A stretch of 64,000 bases of DNA from the NCBI GenBank assembly GCA_000711775.1, contig ARYC01019489.1, positions 41,911 through 105,910 on the forward strand, given 5' to 3'. The stretch's first letter is position 1, and each line of letters starts with the position of its first letter. This DNA is from Oxytricha trifallax (lineage: Eukaryota; Ciliophora; Spirotrichea; Sporadotrichida; Oxytrichidae). Shown piece after piece: positions 1-12,820 of the stretch. A program made the position numbers and the translations under genes. Below the pieces are notes generated by a model. The model searched no databases, had not been told where the DNA came from, and worked only from the letters and a program-made list of their open reading frames with translations.

Positions 1-2527
1 AATTAATATTGCCTTTATTTACAAGAAAGAGTAAGTAGTTAATTTAGTAACACAATTATTTGTAAGCAATTATCCTTAATATTATAGGAATAAATTTTAT
101 TAGTTATAATGAATTTAAAATAAATAATTAATTTATTTTAGTTATTTTTTTTGAAAATGTCTCCAAACAGTGGCATCTTCGAGAATTAATCATTATACTA
201 TTTTTTGAGTGTTCATTCAAAATTTTAGATATCTCATTTCTTGGAATTAATTTAATATTATTTTGATGACTGTTATGTTTTTAAACTTAATTAATTATAA
301 ATTAATTTATTTCACAAGTCGAGTGTAATCTTACAATAGATAAATATTAATAAACAGTAACTTTCTTTGACTGAAAATATATTAGCTATTTTTATTACTT
401 AATCATGAGAATAGAACTATTTCATAAGTCTATGCAAGAAATACTTTTATCTCTTTCTATTAACTGTACTTATAAAAAAAGCAATACTATTTTTGTCAAT
501 TTGATTGATACTATATAAGTAAGTGTTAGATTTATTGCACATAATTTTAGTTTTCCCAAATGTTTAATTAATGAATAAAGTTCAATAATTCATATAGATA
601 TCCTGGTGGAATTATAATTTAAGGATATTTTTAAGATTGAATTCAAAAAGAAAATTTTGTATTACACATTATAAAATTTAAATATAGAACATTTTTTAAG
701 TTCCTTATTTTATTGCCCTAAACACAAAACTTGCATTATAAAAATAGCTTATGGAATAAGTATTAAGAAGATACATACTATGAAATAATATACTCATCTC
801 ATGGAATATAAGCTTATAACTGCTACATCTTTAAAATTTATTAAGAAATATTATAATTTAAGAACATCTATTATCAATAATTTATGACCTTAAATTGGTG
901 TAAATTTATTTACCAATTACAACATTTACATTCGAAATATCAATAAACATTTTTAAATCCTCCATTAACATTTATTATAAGAAATATAAGTAATAATTTT
1001 TGTGGGTTTAAATGCCAAGCAAACAAAATTATTATATGATATTTAATTAAATTAATTAGAATCTTTTAAGAAAATTATTGAGAAATTAGCAAAAGATTGC
1101 TTTGACAATGAATGAATTCAAATTTACATTTAATTAATTTATTTTAAAATTTAATAATTAATCATAAAAATTATAAAATTGTATTAAATCTTTTTAATAA
1201 TTTACTAATATAAATATAATGGTATAATAAATGAAAAAAAACTAATTGATAATATACTTGAATTTAATTCATAATTTAAATATAAAATAAAAGTTTTACA
1301 TAGAATTACTATTCTTAAATATGATTATATATTAGCTAAAATATTATTAAATTTATAAATCATTATATTTTGCAATTAGTCAGAAAAATTATGTTTTCAA
1401 ATATAATATATCAAATTAATAATTTTACACAAAATTTCAACATTCAATAAACTTCCAAGTTTTCATTAATTTTGGTCATATTTAAGTGATTCGATTAGTA
1501 ATTTACTTCTCTTTTTAAATATACTAATTAATATAATGCTAAATTAATTTCTAAAAGTTCCTATAAAAGAATATTAAAATTACCTATTAAATTCTACTCG
1601 TAAGAATAATTGTAAATTTATTTTAGCTCATAATTAATTATTAAATATTAATTTATAAAATAGCATTTAATTTCGTTGTTTTATAATAAATACAAAACTA
1701 ATTATAATAAAATACTTTAATAGTTTAGAATGATATATAATAATTTATTATAAATATTATATAATGCATAATTTAGCCAAAATCAACTTAGTGGCTACAT
1801 TTATGGAGTTAAATATAGATTATATTGATTAACTAATTAAATATCTAAGTTTATTTGAGATTTTGCTGCGACACGCACTTCCTGTAAGAGTAACTACAAA
1901 TCATGACATCATTAGAGTAAAAATGGGGGGGATTTTCCTGTCAAGGCTTATGAATAAATAATTTTTCTAGGGAGGTTTCCTGTTTTATTTTTTATTACTT
2001 TTCTTGATGGAATTATTTTTTTACAACTAAAAACGCCATTTATAATTTTCAAAGATTTGTGATTCAAGAATTTAACCTACCACTTATGAAGAATTACAGA
2101 TCTACTTTATGTTGAACTATACTTTAATTAACATATCATCTTGTTTTCCATTAGTTTTTCAAAACTTCTAATTAGAATTATAATTAAAATATCGTTCTAT
2201 ATCTAAAGTCATAATATTGGAATATAATCGGGATTCATCTATATAACTATTTAAAAATGATATCTTGTGCTTTAGCCATAGCCATTTACTGAGTAAAAAA
2301 TGATGAATAAAATATTAAATTTTTAAAAAATCTACTTGACAGGAAACTTTCCCCAAAATAGATATTTAGAATTAGATAACATGGTTAAAATATCTACATC
2401 TAACTAAAAACATAAAATAATATTCAAGAAATCCATTTTTAATCAATAAGCATAATCCAATTGAGTTTAGTATAAACTAGAATTTTATAAAGAAAATCTA
2501 AAAATTATTTATTAATGCTTATCATAT
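1..2527. other. AT-rich germline-type DNA, no gene seen
   Basis: Very AT-rich sequence with no open frame whose composition or motifs suggest a protein. With TGA as the only stop, chance open frames of 50-100 codons are expected here. The only structure noticed is a pair of short G-rich/C-rich inverted ends at about 1925 and 2340, listed separately. Confidence 0.6.
1921..2360. mobile_element. Possible small inverted-repeat (MITE-like) element, copy A
   Basis: The left end carries GGGGGGGATTTTCCTGTCAAG and the right end CTTGACAGGAAACTTTCCCC, which are imperfect inverted repeats about 410 bp apart. A related pair of ends, with GGGGGGAGTTTCCTG on the left and CAGAAAACTTCCCT on the right, occurs at 54002-54410 with similar spacing. 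The interior is AT-rich and non-coding. A second G-rich motif at about 1971 makes the exact left boundary uncertain. Confidence 0.35.
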
Positions 2528-2900
2528 TATTACTAAAATACATAAAATTGGGTAAATTGGTATAAATTCAAATAAACGAAAGAATATTATCATATATAAC
2601 AGTCATGACTTTGATATTTGATAAATTAAATTTAATGTACAGTTTTAAAATTACTAAGAAATCTGAATGTAAAATTGTCTATTGTACAATTAATTCCTGT
2701 ATAAATTGCCCTATAAAATAAACAAAAAGTTAATGTACAAATCCTAAAATTGTACACGAAATGTGCAGGAAGGATCAGTGTATTAGTGCTTAGAAGTACA
2801 TAAATAGTAAGCAATGTACAATAGACAATAGACAATTCGGGTTTTAAGATTTTATGATTATTGTACACTGAGATAAAAGGGTGCAGCGAATAAATATTTA
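2528..2900. repeat. Left TIR of the SF3-helicase element
   Basis: Inverted match to 4391-4471 plus 5023-5317. It contains at least five TGTACA or TTGTACA motifs, which could be iterated binding sites. It ends about 65 bp beyond the UGA stop of the helicase gene. Confidence 0.8.
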
Positions 2901-2964
2901 TATGTATTTTAAATACAAAAAGACTTTAATTTATTAGAGGAATGTGGCACAGTGTATATAATTA

Positions 2965-4323
2965 TCATTCGGTCCTATTCCCATCTTCAATTCCATCTAC
3001 TGTTGAGTCGTCACAAGTCTCTCCCGCCTATCCTGGTACATCTCCTTCATTATACAGCCGCTTGAAGAAGTATTAAGCCAATTGAACTACAGTGAATGGA
3101 AATGGCTTTCCTTCCTCTATGATGCTCTTCTTGAGTTCAATCAGCGTTATTCTTGTAAGGAATGCCTCTTTGTCAATCTTCGGTATCTTATTGAATGGTA
3201 AGCTATTAGAAGTAATGAACACTTGGCACCCCGAGTACTTGATCTCCGGATCTTCATATTTGCGGTTGATAGGATACCCCTCTCCTTCTAGGAAGCTCTT
3301 CATTGCTGCGATGTTGTTTTTGCTGAAGAATTGCTAGTGATTAATCTCGTTCATAATGATAACTGATGGCTTTCTCTCAGTCCTGCCTGTGGTCACTTGG
3401 AACTGACTAGAAGACTCTTGAAATCTCACAGTTATAAATATTTGCTCAAGCATTCTGGCGATGGTAGTTTTTCCGGTATCTGGGTCGCCAAAGAGCCACA
3501 CGGCGTTCATCTTCTTCTCGCATTTTCTAAAGATCACTCTAAACAAAGCATCCACTACTGCAAGATAATTGCAGCTTCTCATATAGTCATCATATAGCTC
3601 AGCTTCAAGTTATCCAGCCATTCTCACGCCTTCCAGAAAGCTCTGTAATTGTTCTATCTTGCTCATTTGCACCATTTACATATACCCGATCTACTTGCAA
3701 TACTTGAGATGTGTCTTTATGTGTTGACTGTGATTTACGATCTGGACAAGCTTACTAATATTTCCAATATTATCTTCGTAGTAATCCTTAACATCTTGAA
3801 TACTGCCTCCAGCGCTGCGATTAATCACCTCGCTCATTATTTCCTCTTTTGTGAGCCGAGCTTCCTTCTTTTCCTCCAACAGTGATATTCCCATAGATTT
3901 ACTCAGTGTCTAAATAAAGTCATCGAATTGATCTTGATTTCCGTGGATAAGCACTATTGATTTGTAGTTCTTAAATATGCTCTTACACTGCACCAAACCG
4001 ATGTTCTTTTAGCCTAGTTTTAATTTGTCTATCGCATCTTTTCCTCTATACCTATCTGATGTAAAAGTATTCTTGCTGAGTCCTGGTTAGCCATCCTTTA
4101 CATGAACGCTTAAATACTGTTTGCCATCTGTGGTGTCTCGAAAAATAGAGATGTGGCTTAAGCGCGAATTAACAGATAGTATCTCCTTTTCAACTCTTTT
4201 AAAACGCTTATCTGATATACTGAATGTGATAGAAAACAAGAAGTACTATCTGAGATTGTATTTATCTTCTACGGACCCCTGCATCATTATGATTTTATTT
4301 TTTGTGGAATGTGAATATCTCAT
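2965..4323 (-). CDS. Superfamily 3 (Rep-type) DNA helicase, about 452 aa
   Basis: Read with TAA and TAG as glutamine, the minus strand is open from ATG 4323 to TGA 2965-2967 with no internal TGA or frameshift. A later start at the ATG pair 4282-4287 is possible. The C-terminal half has the SF3 series: Walker A GDPDTGKTT (about 3460-3490), Walker B-like SVIIMNE (about 3340-3360) and motif C-like CQVFITSNS (about 3195-3220). SF3 helicases occur in viral or plasmid Rep proteins and act as hexamers at replication origins. The N-terminal 200 residues show no HUH nuclease motif that I can identify; YCK near 3695 only loosely resembles a Rep tyrosine motif. Base composition is clearly less AT-rich than its surroundings. 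The SF3 call is firm; the element's life cycle is inference. Confidence 0.85.
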
Positions 4324-4471
4324 AAAGTAATAGAGAGACTCCCTTATTTCAAATGTTCAATCTTTAGATTTATTTTTAATTATAAATTATTAAATATTTA
4401 TTCGCTGCACCCTTTTATCTCAGTGTACAATAATCATAAAATCTTAAAACCCGAATTGTCTATTGTCTATT

Positions 4472-5022
4472 GAGTAAAAATTGTTTTATTTTCCAAGAAT
4501 TAAAGAATAATCAAGTTTTTCTCTATAGTATTTATTAATATATTACTAATTAAATAATTAAAATCGCACTCCAACCCAAACGATCATAAATTTGAGTTAG
4601 AGTGCGGAATAAATTAGAAAATAAATATAAATATATAATCACTTTTAAAAATAACATTTCGTTTATTACAAACGACATTAGGTTTTAATTAATAAATTCT
4701 AAATCATTACAAAATAATATATTTAACTTTTTAATTGATTAGTTTTGAAAATTAACTATATATTCTAATTTAATTATTGTAGTATGTAATATATTTATTT
4801 ATTAATTAAAACCTAATGTCGTTTGTAATAAACGAAATGTTATTTTTAAAAGTGATCATATATTTATATTTATTTTCTAATTTATTCCGCATTCTAACTC
4901 AAATTTATGATCGTTTGGGTTGGAGTGCGATTCTAATTATTTAATTAATAATATATTAATAAATACTATAGAGAAAAACTTGATTATTCTTTAATTCTTG
5001 GAAAATAAAACAATTTTTACTC
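4472..5022. mobile_element. Palindromic element nested in a TIR, ATT target duplication
   Basis: The two halves are near-perfect inverted repeats: GAGTAAAAATTG on the left, CAATTTTTACTC on the right, arms of about 250 bp, AT-rich centre near 4745. It splits the right TIR of the SF3-helicase element. The uninterrupted left TIR shows that the three bases ATT are duplicated at 4469-4471 and 5023-5025. A 3-bp ANT duplication is the signature of TBE-type insertion, so this may be a non-autonomous element moved by a TBE-like transposase. No coding capacity. Confidence 0.85.
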
Positions 5023-5317
5023 ATTGTACATTGCATGCTGTTTGTGTACATTTAAGCACTAATACACTGATCCTTCCTGCACATTTCGTGTACAATTTTA
5101 GGATTTGTACATTAAAATTTTGTTCATTTTATAGGGCAATTTATACAGGAATTAATTGTACAATAGACAATTTTGCATTCAGATTTCTTAGTAATTTTAA
5201 AACTGTACATTAAATTTAATTTATCAAATATCAAAGTCATGACTGTTATATATGATAATATTCTTTCGTTTATTTGAATTTATACCAATTTACCCAATTT
5301 TATGTATTTTAGTAATA

Positions 5318-8300
5318 TTTAAGAATAAATTGTGAGAAGTCTTATTTAAATTTTCTTGTGTTTGTAAATTCTTCAATTAACTTTCTTATAGAAATTATAA
5401 CTCATAGTGAATATAAAAAGTTGTAATTTATGTAAAATTACTTTCATCTAATTTAAATTTAATTTTTTAGTAAAGTACCATTTGAATATAATATAGATAT
5501 TAAATCTGTTTAAATTTATAAAAATGAAATATAAAAATTGATGGATATATCAAATTGTATTTATCTTTATTTACTAAAATTAAGTACCTTTATTTTAAAT
5601 TGAAAATATAAGTTATAATTGCTATTTATTATAATATAAAATATAAGTCCTAAAGTTAAAAATCTAAATTACAGGAAATTAACTGCTATTATGCATACTT
5701 TTAAAAATTTTGAAATCGTTAATTTAATAAATATTATTCAGATATCAGTTTAAATTATGAACTCATATAATTAGTATAATTATTTTTAAATAAATTATTA
5801 ACTGTATGCTTATTGTGAAATTTTCAAATAAGAATTATAATGAATTTAAGTTATTCAAATATCATTGAAAATAATTGATCAGCCACTTGACTGTTATGCC
5901 TTTCATGCAGACATTTCTTTAGAATATTAATTAATTGGTAATAAATGTTTTAATTAACAACACAAGTGAATCTATTCAGGAATATAATCATTAAAATGCA
6001 AATTTCAAATCATTACTTGAGTTTATAACATCATAATGAATTTAAATATATTATGGAAGTACAAATTATTGAAATAATTATAATTCTAAATTTTATTTAC
6101 TTAAAGAAAAACTATTATTAAAAACAATGAAGCCTTTAATTGTTTATAATATTTAAGTATGATGTTATAAAATATATTGTAAAAATGACTTAAACAATTG
6201 AAAAATATAGATTTATCAATCTAAAATGAAAAAAAATTCGAATCCCTTGTCCAAAATGGAATTTCAAATAAAATGGTTCATGATTAAGTATTTAATAGAG
6301 TATATAAAAACTCAATATTGATGCAAGCAAGATTTTCTCAGATAATTGCAATTTCAAGAGTATTAATTATACATTTAATGGATCAATTCAATATTGTTGA
6401 ATAAATATACAGAAAATTTTTTGGAATAAATTATTTAAAATATTAAGAAAATAGTGTCAAAAGTTCATAATAAAATAATAACGATCATATGGTCATTAAT
6501 TTTAATGATAATTTGTTTATTATATTTTAACTGTGTTTGTATTAATTTCCAGTTAAAATATAAATTCCAATGAAAGAGGAGCCAAATTTTTAAATAAGTA
6601 TCATAATTTATATATTATTTTTAATTTCCTTTTACTTTATAATGGCTATATATATATATATACAAAGCAGGTTGTTAATTTTAATTATGGAAAAGTGTAT
6701 TATATTTAATATAAAACATTTATTAATTTATATACAAAGATTATATAATATAACATTTTCGCTCTATTTACATATCTACTTAATTAATTATATAGATAAA
6801 AGTGTTGATTTATTTTACAAAATTTAGTCTTTAAATTTTTCCTTATCTTTAGGACAGTTTATTTCAAAGTGATTTGTAAATGTAATACTTATAAAAGTTT
6901 ATATTTTCTGCTGAATATGAATTTGAAAATTTTATAACTTTATGATTTTATTCAATATCAGTTTTTAAATTACTAATAAATGATATTCTTGTTTTCTTAA
7001 ATTATACAGGGCAATTTTTACAATTTTATATATTAAAAATACCAAATTAATCCATTGATTAACTAGAATTTTAATTCTTAGTAAACAAAAAGATTGATAT
7101 ATAATTTTTAATATGTATTATAAGATTAAATATAATTTAATCAAGTAATCTTGATTGATTTTTATAAGCTAAGAAGAATCTACTTAATTATAATTACTGT
7201 TCTAGCTTTATTATAAATATCAATTTTGTCATCAATTTTATCAAGCAACTCCTAGAATTGACATTTTACTTCATAAAACTTTTTAATTAAAAATAGTAAC
7301 AGTTAGTTTCAAAATATTTTAAAAAAACTAGAACAATTTTTTAATTTATAAAGATTAACAAGAAATACTTTCATAATTTTAACAAGAAAAACATTAATTT
7401 AATCGCAATTATTTATTATAAAAATAACAATAAAATATATGAGTAATACTAATTTAATTTATCTATAATTTAAAGTGATCTTTATATATAATTATTCATT
7501 TATATTTTTATGGACAATTCTTAAATTAAATATTTAAATAAAAGACTAATTCTTTTAATAATAAAAATTTAAATTTTATAAGATTAAATAAAAAATTGAA
7601 TGTTTATTGGAATAATAAATTACAGATAATTTAGAATTTATCAAAATCTGAAATCAACATTAATCTTCAACTAATAAACCGTAATCAAATTGTTGTAATG
7701 CCAAATAATCCTCACAGAATGTTAAATATTAATGACTTAGGTGATAAAAAAATAAAAGATAGAGTGTCTACTAGACACTAAAATGCTTTTTTTAAGTTGA
7801 CTGCTTTAATAAAAAACTCCGATCGCCTTAGCCTGATAAAAACTTATGTAAATAAAATAAACTCATGCATTAATCTAGCTCAATAAGTATTTTGAATTTA
7901 TAGTTTGTGCATTAACTTATTGAAAATTTCAAAGATAATTAAATATAAATTGCTATTAAGGATAATTTTCTTTAATTTATCTACTGAAAAAATAACCAAG
8001 TCTTACTCCAATTACTTAAATTATGTGAATCAGAAGTCACAGCAATAAATAAGACAAACAACTTGATAATTACTCATTCTGAAATTATTGCTTGTCAAAT
8101 ATGTTATGCATGTAGAACTATTTGAAAAAAAGCTATTCTTTAAGAATACATTTATCGTGGTTGAATAAAATTTTTATTCAAGAATGTATTTAAATAATCA
8201 TCAAAAATTTTCATCATCATGTTCAAGATTCAAAAAAAGAGGAGGTTTAAAAATATTAGAACATTTACTGAAAATATTTGTACTAAATTGATTTATGAAA

Positions 8301-8466
8301 TGATAATTTCTAAATTAATTACAACCTTGTTCATTTCTTACCATAAAATAATGGAAAAAAATAATGAGCATTATATAATTCCAAATATGTTTATTTATAT
8401 GTCCTTGAGAGTTAGTCGTATTTAATTGAAAAAAATTGATTGTAAATTAAAGAGTCAAATATATAC
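5318..8466. other. AT-rich DNA without a recognisable gene
   Basis: Strongly AT-rich. The few ATG-initiated frames here (for example 6642-6827) consist of codons for Ile, Tyr, Leu, Asn and Lys as expected by chance, and show no motif. No convincing repeat structure was seen. Confidence 0.55.
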
Positions 8467-8885
8467 TATTGTAGAAATACATTTGAATTTGGAAAATTTA
8501 ATATAATTAAAATAATAATAAATCGAAATCGTGGCAGTTAAAGTTGACCAATTTGAACGATCTAGGGCTCATTCGATAGAGAATTCAAAATTAGCTGGAC
8601 TTTACTATTGGCGGTACTATTTTATCGCATCCCCAGAGCGAGATAACTTCACATTAATGTGAGGGCATAATTTAATGAATTTAGATGAGTTTAATTAAAG
8701 TGAAGTTATCTCGCTCTGGGGATGCGATAAAATAGTACCGCCAATAGTATAGTCCAGCTAATTTTGAATTCTGTATCGAATGAGCCCTAGATCGTTCAAA
8801 TTGGTCAACTTTAACTGCCACGATTTTGATTTATTATTATTTTAATTATATTTAATTTTCCAAATTCAAATGTATTTCTACAATA
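8467..8885. mobile_element. Foldback element, family F, copy 1
   Basis: A hairpin of about 420 bp with arms of roughly 185 bp and a short AT-rich loop. The ends read TA-TTGTAGAAATACATT and AATGTATTTCTACAA-TA, suggesting TA target duplication. The arms contain the family core GATAGAGAATTCAAAATTAG, then TTTACTATTGGCGGTACTAT, then a stem ending in GAGCGAGATAAC. The two arms match each other better than they match other copies. No ORF. Confidence 0.9.
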
Positions 8886-11800
8886 ATTATTAACAGTGAC
8901 ATATTTGGACTGTATAAATAAATAAACTCAAGAGACTTTTTTATCATCGTCTTTTATAATATCTTAAAATCAGGTTTTAAAACTTTCAATTTGAGCTATA
9001 AAACGAAACTACAGCTGTAGCAAAAAAGTGTTGTGTTTCAACTTGTGTAAATTTTTACAAAACTGATTCTTTTTTGCTCTTTTAAGTGAGTAAAAATGAA
9101 TTGAAGAAATTAATTGTGAAACTCAAAATCAAATAGCTCTCAAATTTTAGATATTTATTAGAGACTCTGCTTTAGAATTTGAATGAGAATAGTATAACTT
9201 TAGCTATATAAAATGACTTCCCGCTACTGTTAAGAATGTTATGAATACTTTAATTAAATTTATAATTTCAGCATTCGCTTGTTCAGTATGTTAACCTGGT
9301 TGTGAGCTTCTTAAGTGGATTGAAATAATAATTCAAATTAATTTATATAATATTTTTTATGGATTGAACTTAAACTGAATATGTAAAGAATTGAAGTATG
9401 AGAAAATATCAAATTGGAATGCCTTAATATTATTTTCATAAAGAACATTTATACATGGAAAGATACAGAACTAAAAATTAATTAATATGGAGAATCTAAT
9501 AATGCTATTTAATAGCCAAATTTATAACAAATTTGCTCAATTAAATATTTAATTTTAAAGAAAAATCTAAAAATCAGAAACAAACAAAAAGATTGATTAA
9601 ATAAAATCAATAGCTAAATTTAAAAACATTTTAATATTATTATATTCATTTATTCATTAAAATTTTAAAATATAATTAATTTTACTTTAATTTCTCAATT
9701 TTAAAAAGTTATTTATTATTTTAATTTATTGCTTTATATAAAAATAATAGATAATTGTAAAAAGTAATTCTAGAATGGTTTTTTATTTATATAATAAATT
9801 CAAATAAATCATTAATCTGAAATACGGAGTCATTAGAATTACTTAAAATATTTATTGGAATTTAATACTATAGTTTATGAATAGTTTTGGTTTTTTCAAT
9901 AAATATTACATTAAAAGATTATTTAAAAAAACTATGATTTATATGATTAAAGTATTATGACGAAGTTTTAATTTTAGTTGATATTTCTGTTTGGCTTTCT
10001 AAATATCTGCAAATTGTAAACCTCTTAAGTTTTAAAAATATTTGAGCATTTCGTTTCTGTTTATTTCTATATAAGAATATTTTTGCGTTTTCCTTCTCAC
10101 TTTTAACCTTATTATTTCAGAAATTGTCAGCATTAAATTTTCATCTATAAGAACTTTATTTAGCAGCATTTCTCGAACTATTCCATAATCCTTTGAAGTT
10201 ACTACATGTGATAAGATCTTTGTTATATTTTAAATTGTCAAAGAGAAGAGTTTTTTTCATTGCAGTTTTCACATGCTAATTTCATTTTGATATTTAATTA
10301 CTATTATTGAGAATGATTCAATTTTTCAAATTAAAATATAAAATTATTTTAACAATTTATAAGAAAAAATGAATCTGTATTATTTTATGAATTTTAGATA
10401 TTTAGTCTTATAAAAATAAATCATGATACTTTGTTTATTTAAAACATTGAAAAGCAATTATAATAGTTTTTATCATATTGACTATATTAGAAAGCATACT
10501 TGAGATTTTGAATATGCATTTTGTACTAATTCAATATTTGAGTTTTTGTATATTTTTAAAATTCTTATAATTTTGGAATATATTTTTTTTATTTAAATGC
10601 TTTATCAAATATTCTTTTGCTTATTTTCTCACTTTAATCAAAGAATCTAGAATTTGCGAATATAAGTAAGTCTTTAGCTTTAACTCAAGCATTCTTTGTA
10701 ATCTATACTTTTTAGACTGAAAGATTCAGATCCTAAATCAATTCATATATCAATCTTTTAATTTTGAGAAATCTACAAGCTCCTTTTAATTTTTTTTTAA
10801 ATAACTCATCATATCAAATGAGATTTGTAACAAGATTTATGACAACAATTTCGAGCCAGAAAGAAAAGATTTTGTAGATTTTTCTTGAATATCTAGTTGT
10901 AAATCTGTATTAAGATAAAACTATAATTCACATAAAAAGATTTATAAATCAGTTTAAGTTAACCAAGCAACAAATTATGCAAATAATTTAAATCTTTACA
11001 GCAGTCTTTTTAAATATCAAAAGATTATATTAAACCTTGTAGAAAGCTATTTACAAAAACTTTCAATAAAAATCTCAGGCCATTATTATTTCCTCCACTT
11101 ATTTATTATTCTGTATAAGTATTAAAATTATTTTAATAAAATAAGATTCACTTAAATTAATTATTTATAAACATAAACATTCAACTTAGTTATCATTCTC
11201 AATTTTTCTTTAATTTAAAATCTCTTAAATTTATATATATTCGCTCAAATTCTGTAAATAAGAAGAAAAATTATTAATATCTCACAAATCTTAAAGAAGA
11301 TTAATTGTTGATTTTATATAAATATCACTTGAATTATTAAAAACTTTGACATATAATTTTATTTTTATAAATTATTTTCACTATCTATACAAATATCTTG
11401 CGTTTGATCGACTATTCTTTCATTATATGGTTGTTTAAAATTAAATAGAATATTTAAGAATTAAAATAACTGAAATTCAGGGATTAGTTAATCTAATTAT
11501 AATATTCTCATAAATGGCAATAAAATTGATATTTTTATAAATTTTGAAAATACATTAGAGATAAAAAATACTATACTTAATTGTTCATTGATTTTATTTT
11601 TTCTTATCAAAATACATTTTTATATAATTTAATTAATCATATTGCAAAGAAACTATAAATTAAAATTAAAATATACTCTTTATATTAAGATAAGTATTAA
11701 ACAATTTATTAAAATTCATAATCTACTTGTTTGGCACTACCTTAAATATTCACCATCTAAACTGAACAATTGACTCTTTTAATCATTCCCTCGACTTAAA

Positions 11801-12199
11801 ATATTTTTCAAAACACTTCATCTTACGGCATTTTAATATACTTTTTCCTTATAAAATACATTTCACTTTTCTTCGCTTTTATCAAAAGCAGTTTAGACAT
11901 TTTCTAAAAAAATAGGACCCATTTAATATATGCTATTAAAAATATTGATTGAATTATTTATGGTTTTATTTCTCATATTTTATTTCAGATTCCTTAAGTA
12001 TTAACTCAAGAAGATCCATAATATATTTTTTAAGCAAACTCAACTTTAAATTGGTTAAATAACTGAACACTGACAAAATATCAATCTAACATTTTTCAAT
12101 TAAATCCTAGTCAAATTACTTGTATTGAATTGCTTGCGAATAAACATTAGAAACACCCTCCCTATTATCATCTTCAATATATATTTGATTGATAAATTG
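8886..12199. other. AT-rich DNA without a recognisable gene
   Basis: No frame with protein-like composition and no clear repeat boundaries. Short, slightly less AT-rich patches (for example 8980-9110 and 10050-10260) did not translate into anything recognisable in any frame. Confidence 0.5.
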
Positions 12200-12355
12200 T
12201 TTTTTAAAATGCAATTTAATCTTGGATGTACTCTTGTACAAAATCAAAATTCTATAAACGTAGCTGTCATTAAAAAAGTGTAAAATTATTGGTAGAAATC
12301 TATTGCTTTTAGGAGTCTCCTTTTTCAGCATTGATAAAATTGTGGGTTTCGCCAT
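12095..12355 (-). CDS. Conserved short frame in inverted repeat, unknown
   Basis: The frame starts at ATG 12355 with residues MAKPTILSMLKKETPKSNR. It continues past the repeat edge at about 12200 and stays open beyond 12116 because the TAA there reads as Gln. The same first 52 residues are repeated in the partner arm at 16411. Rich in Lys, Ile, Leu and Phe, with no domain recognised. Conservation in both arms shows only that the DNA was duplicated, so coding status is doubtful. Confidence 0.25.
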
Positions 12356-12820
12356 GAAACATAGTTTTCACAATAGTCAATATAAATCTAAAACTTGCAA
12401 TTTAATTTCCATAAAGCCTGCAAGTTAACATTGTTAATTCAAATTTTAATTATAAAAATGTGTTCATTTTGTGAATTAATATCTTAATTTTATTAATTCA
12501 TTTGAATATTTAAACATAAAGTTGAAAAGGAAGGATTATTTAATTGATAATTTATTAAGAGCTTTACAAAAAATCTCAATTGTATTTTATTTAAAAAATC
12601 AATTTATTATTAAAAATTTTTTTAATTATAATCGAAAAGATAGTTATTATGAAAATGAAATTAATAAAATCTATCAATAAGTTTAAATTAATTTACTTAA
12701 AATTTTAAGAAAATGTAATTCTTGCATGCAAAAGAATCTCATTCACCAATCAAGAATAATAATGTGTTATAAATATAGGAATAATGAATCTATGAATTAA
12801 ACTATAAGTTAAAGATAGAA
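12200..12820. repeat. Inverted repeat arm A (partner 15945-16566)
   Basis: About 620 bp that recurs in inverted orientation at 15945-16566 with high identity. It contains the start of a minus-strand frame beginning ATG 12355 (MAKPTILSMLKKETPK...) that is present in both arms. The arms could be TIRs of a 4.4-kb element or two inverted copies of one repeat. Confidence 0.8.

Larger units (their letters stand above)
2528..5317. mobile_element. TIR element carrying an SF3 helicase gene
   Basis: The left TIR (2528-2900, about 370 bp) matches the right TIR (4391-4471 continuing at 5023-5317) in inverted orientation. The right TIR is split by a nested palindromic element. The outermost bases read TA-CTAAAATAC on the left and GTATTTTAG-TA on the right, compatible with a TA target duplication. 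Each TIR carries several TGTACA palindromes. The only gene is the minus-strand SF3 helicase ORF between the TIRs. No transposase is seen, so the element either uses one supplied in trans or replicates by a helicase-dependent route. Confidence 0.8.

Noticed and set aside
3092-3885. Plus-strand ORFs opposite the SF3 helicase
   Set aside because: They are shadows of the real minus-strand gene and carry no motif.
6642-6827. Protein-coding gene
   Set aside because: Composition is what random AT-rich DNA gives; no motif and no contrast with its flanks. The same applies to 8219-8425, 15316-15504 and 32426-32662.
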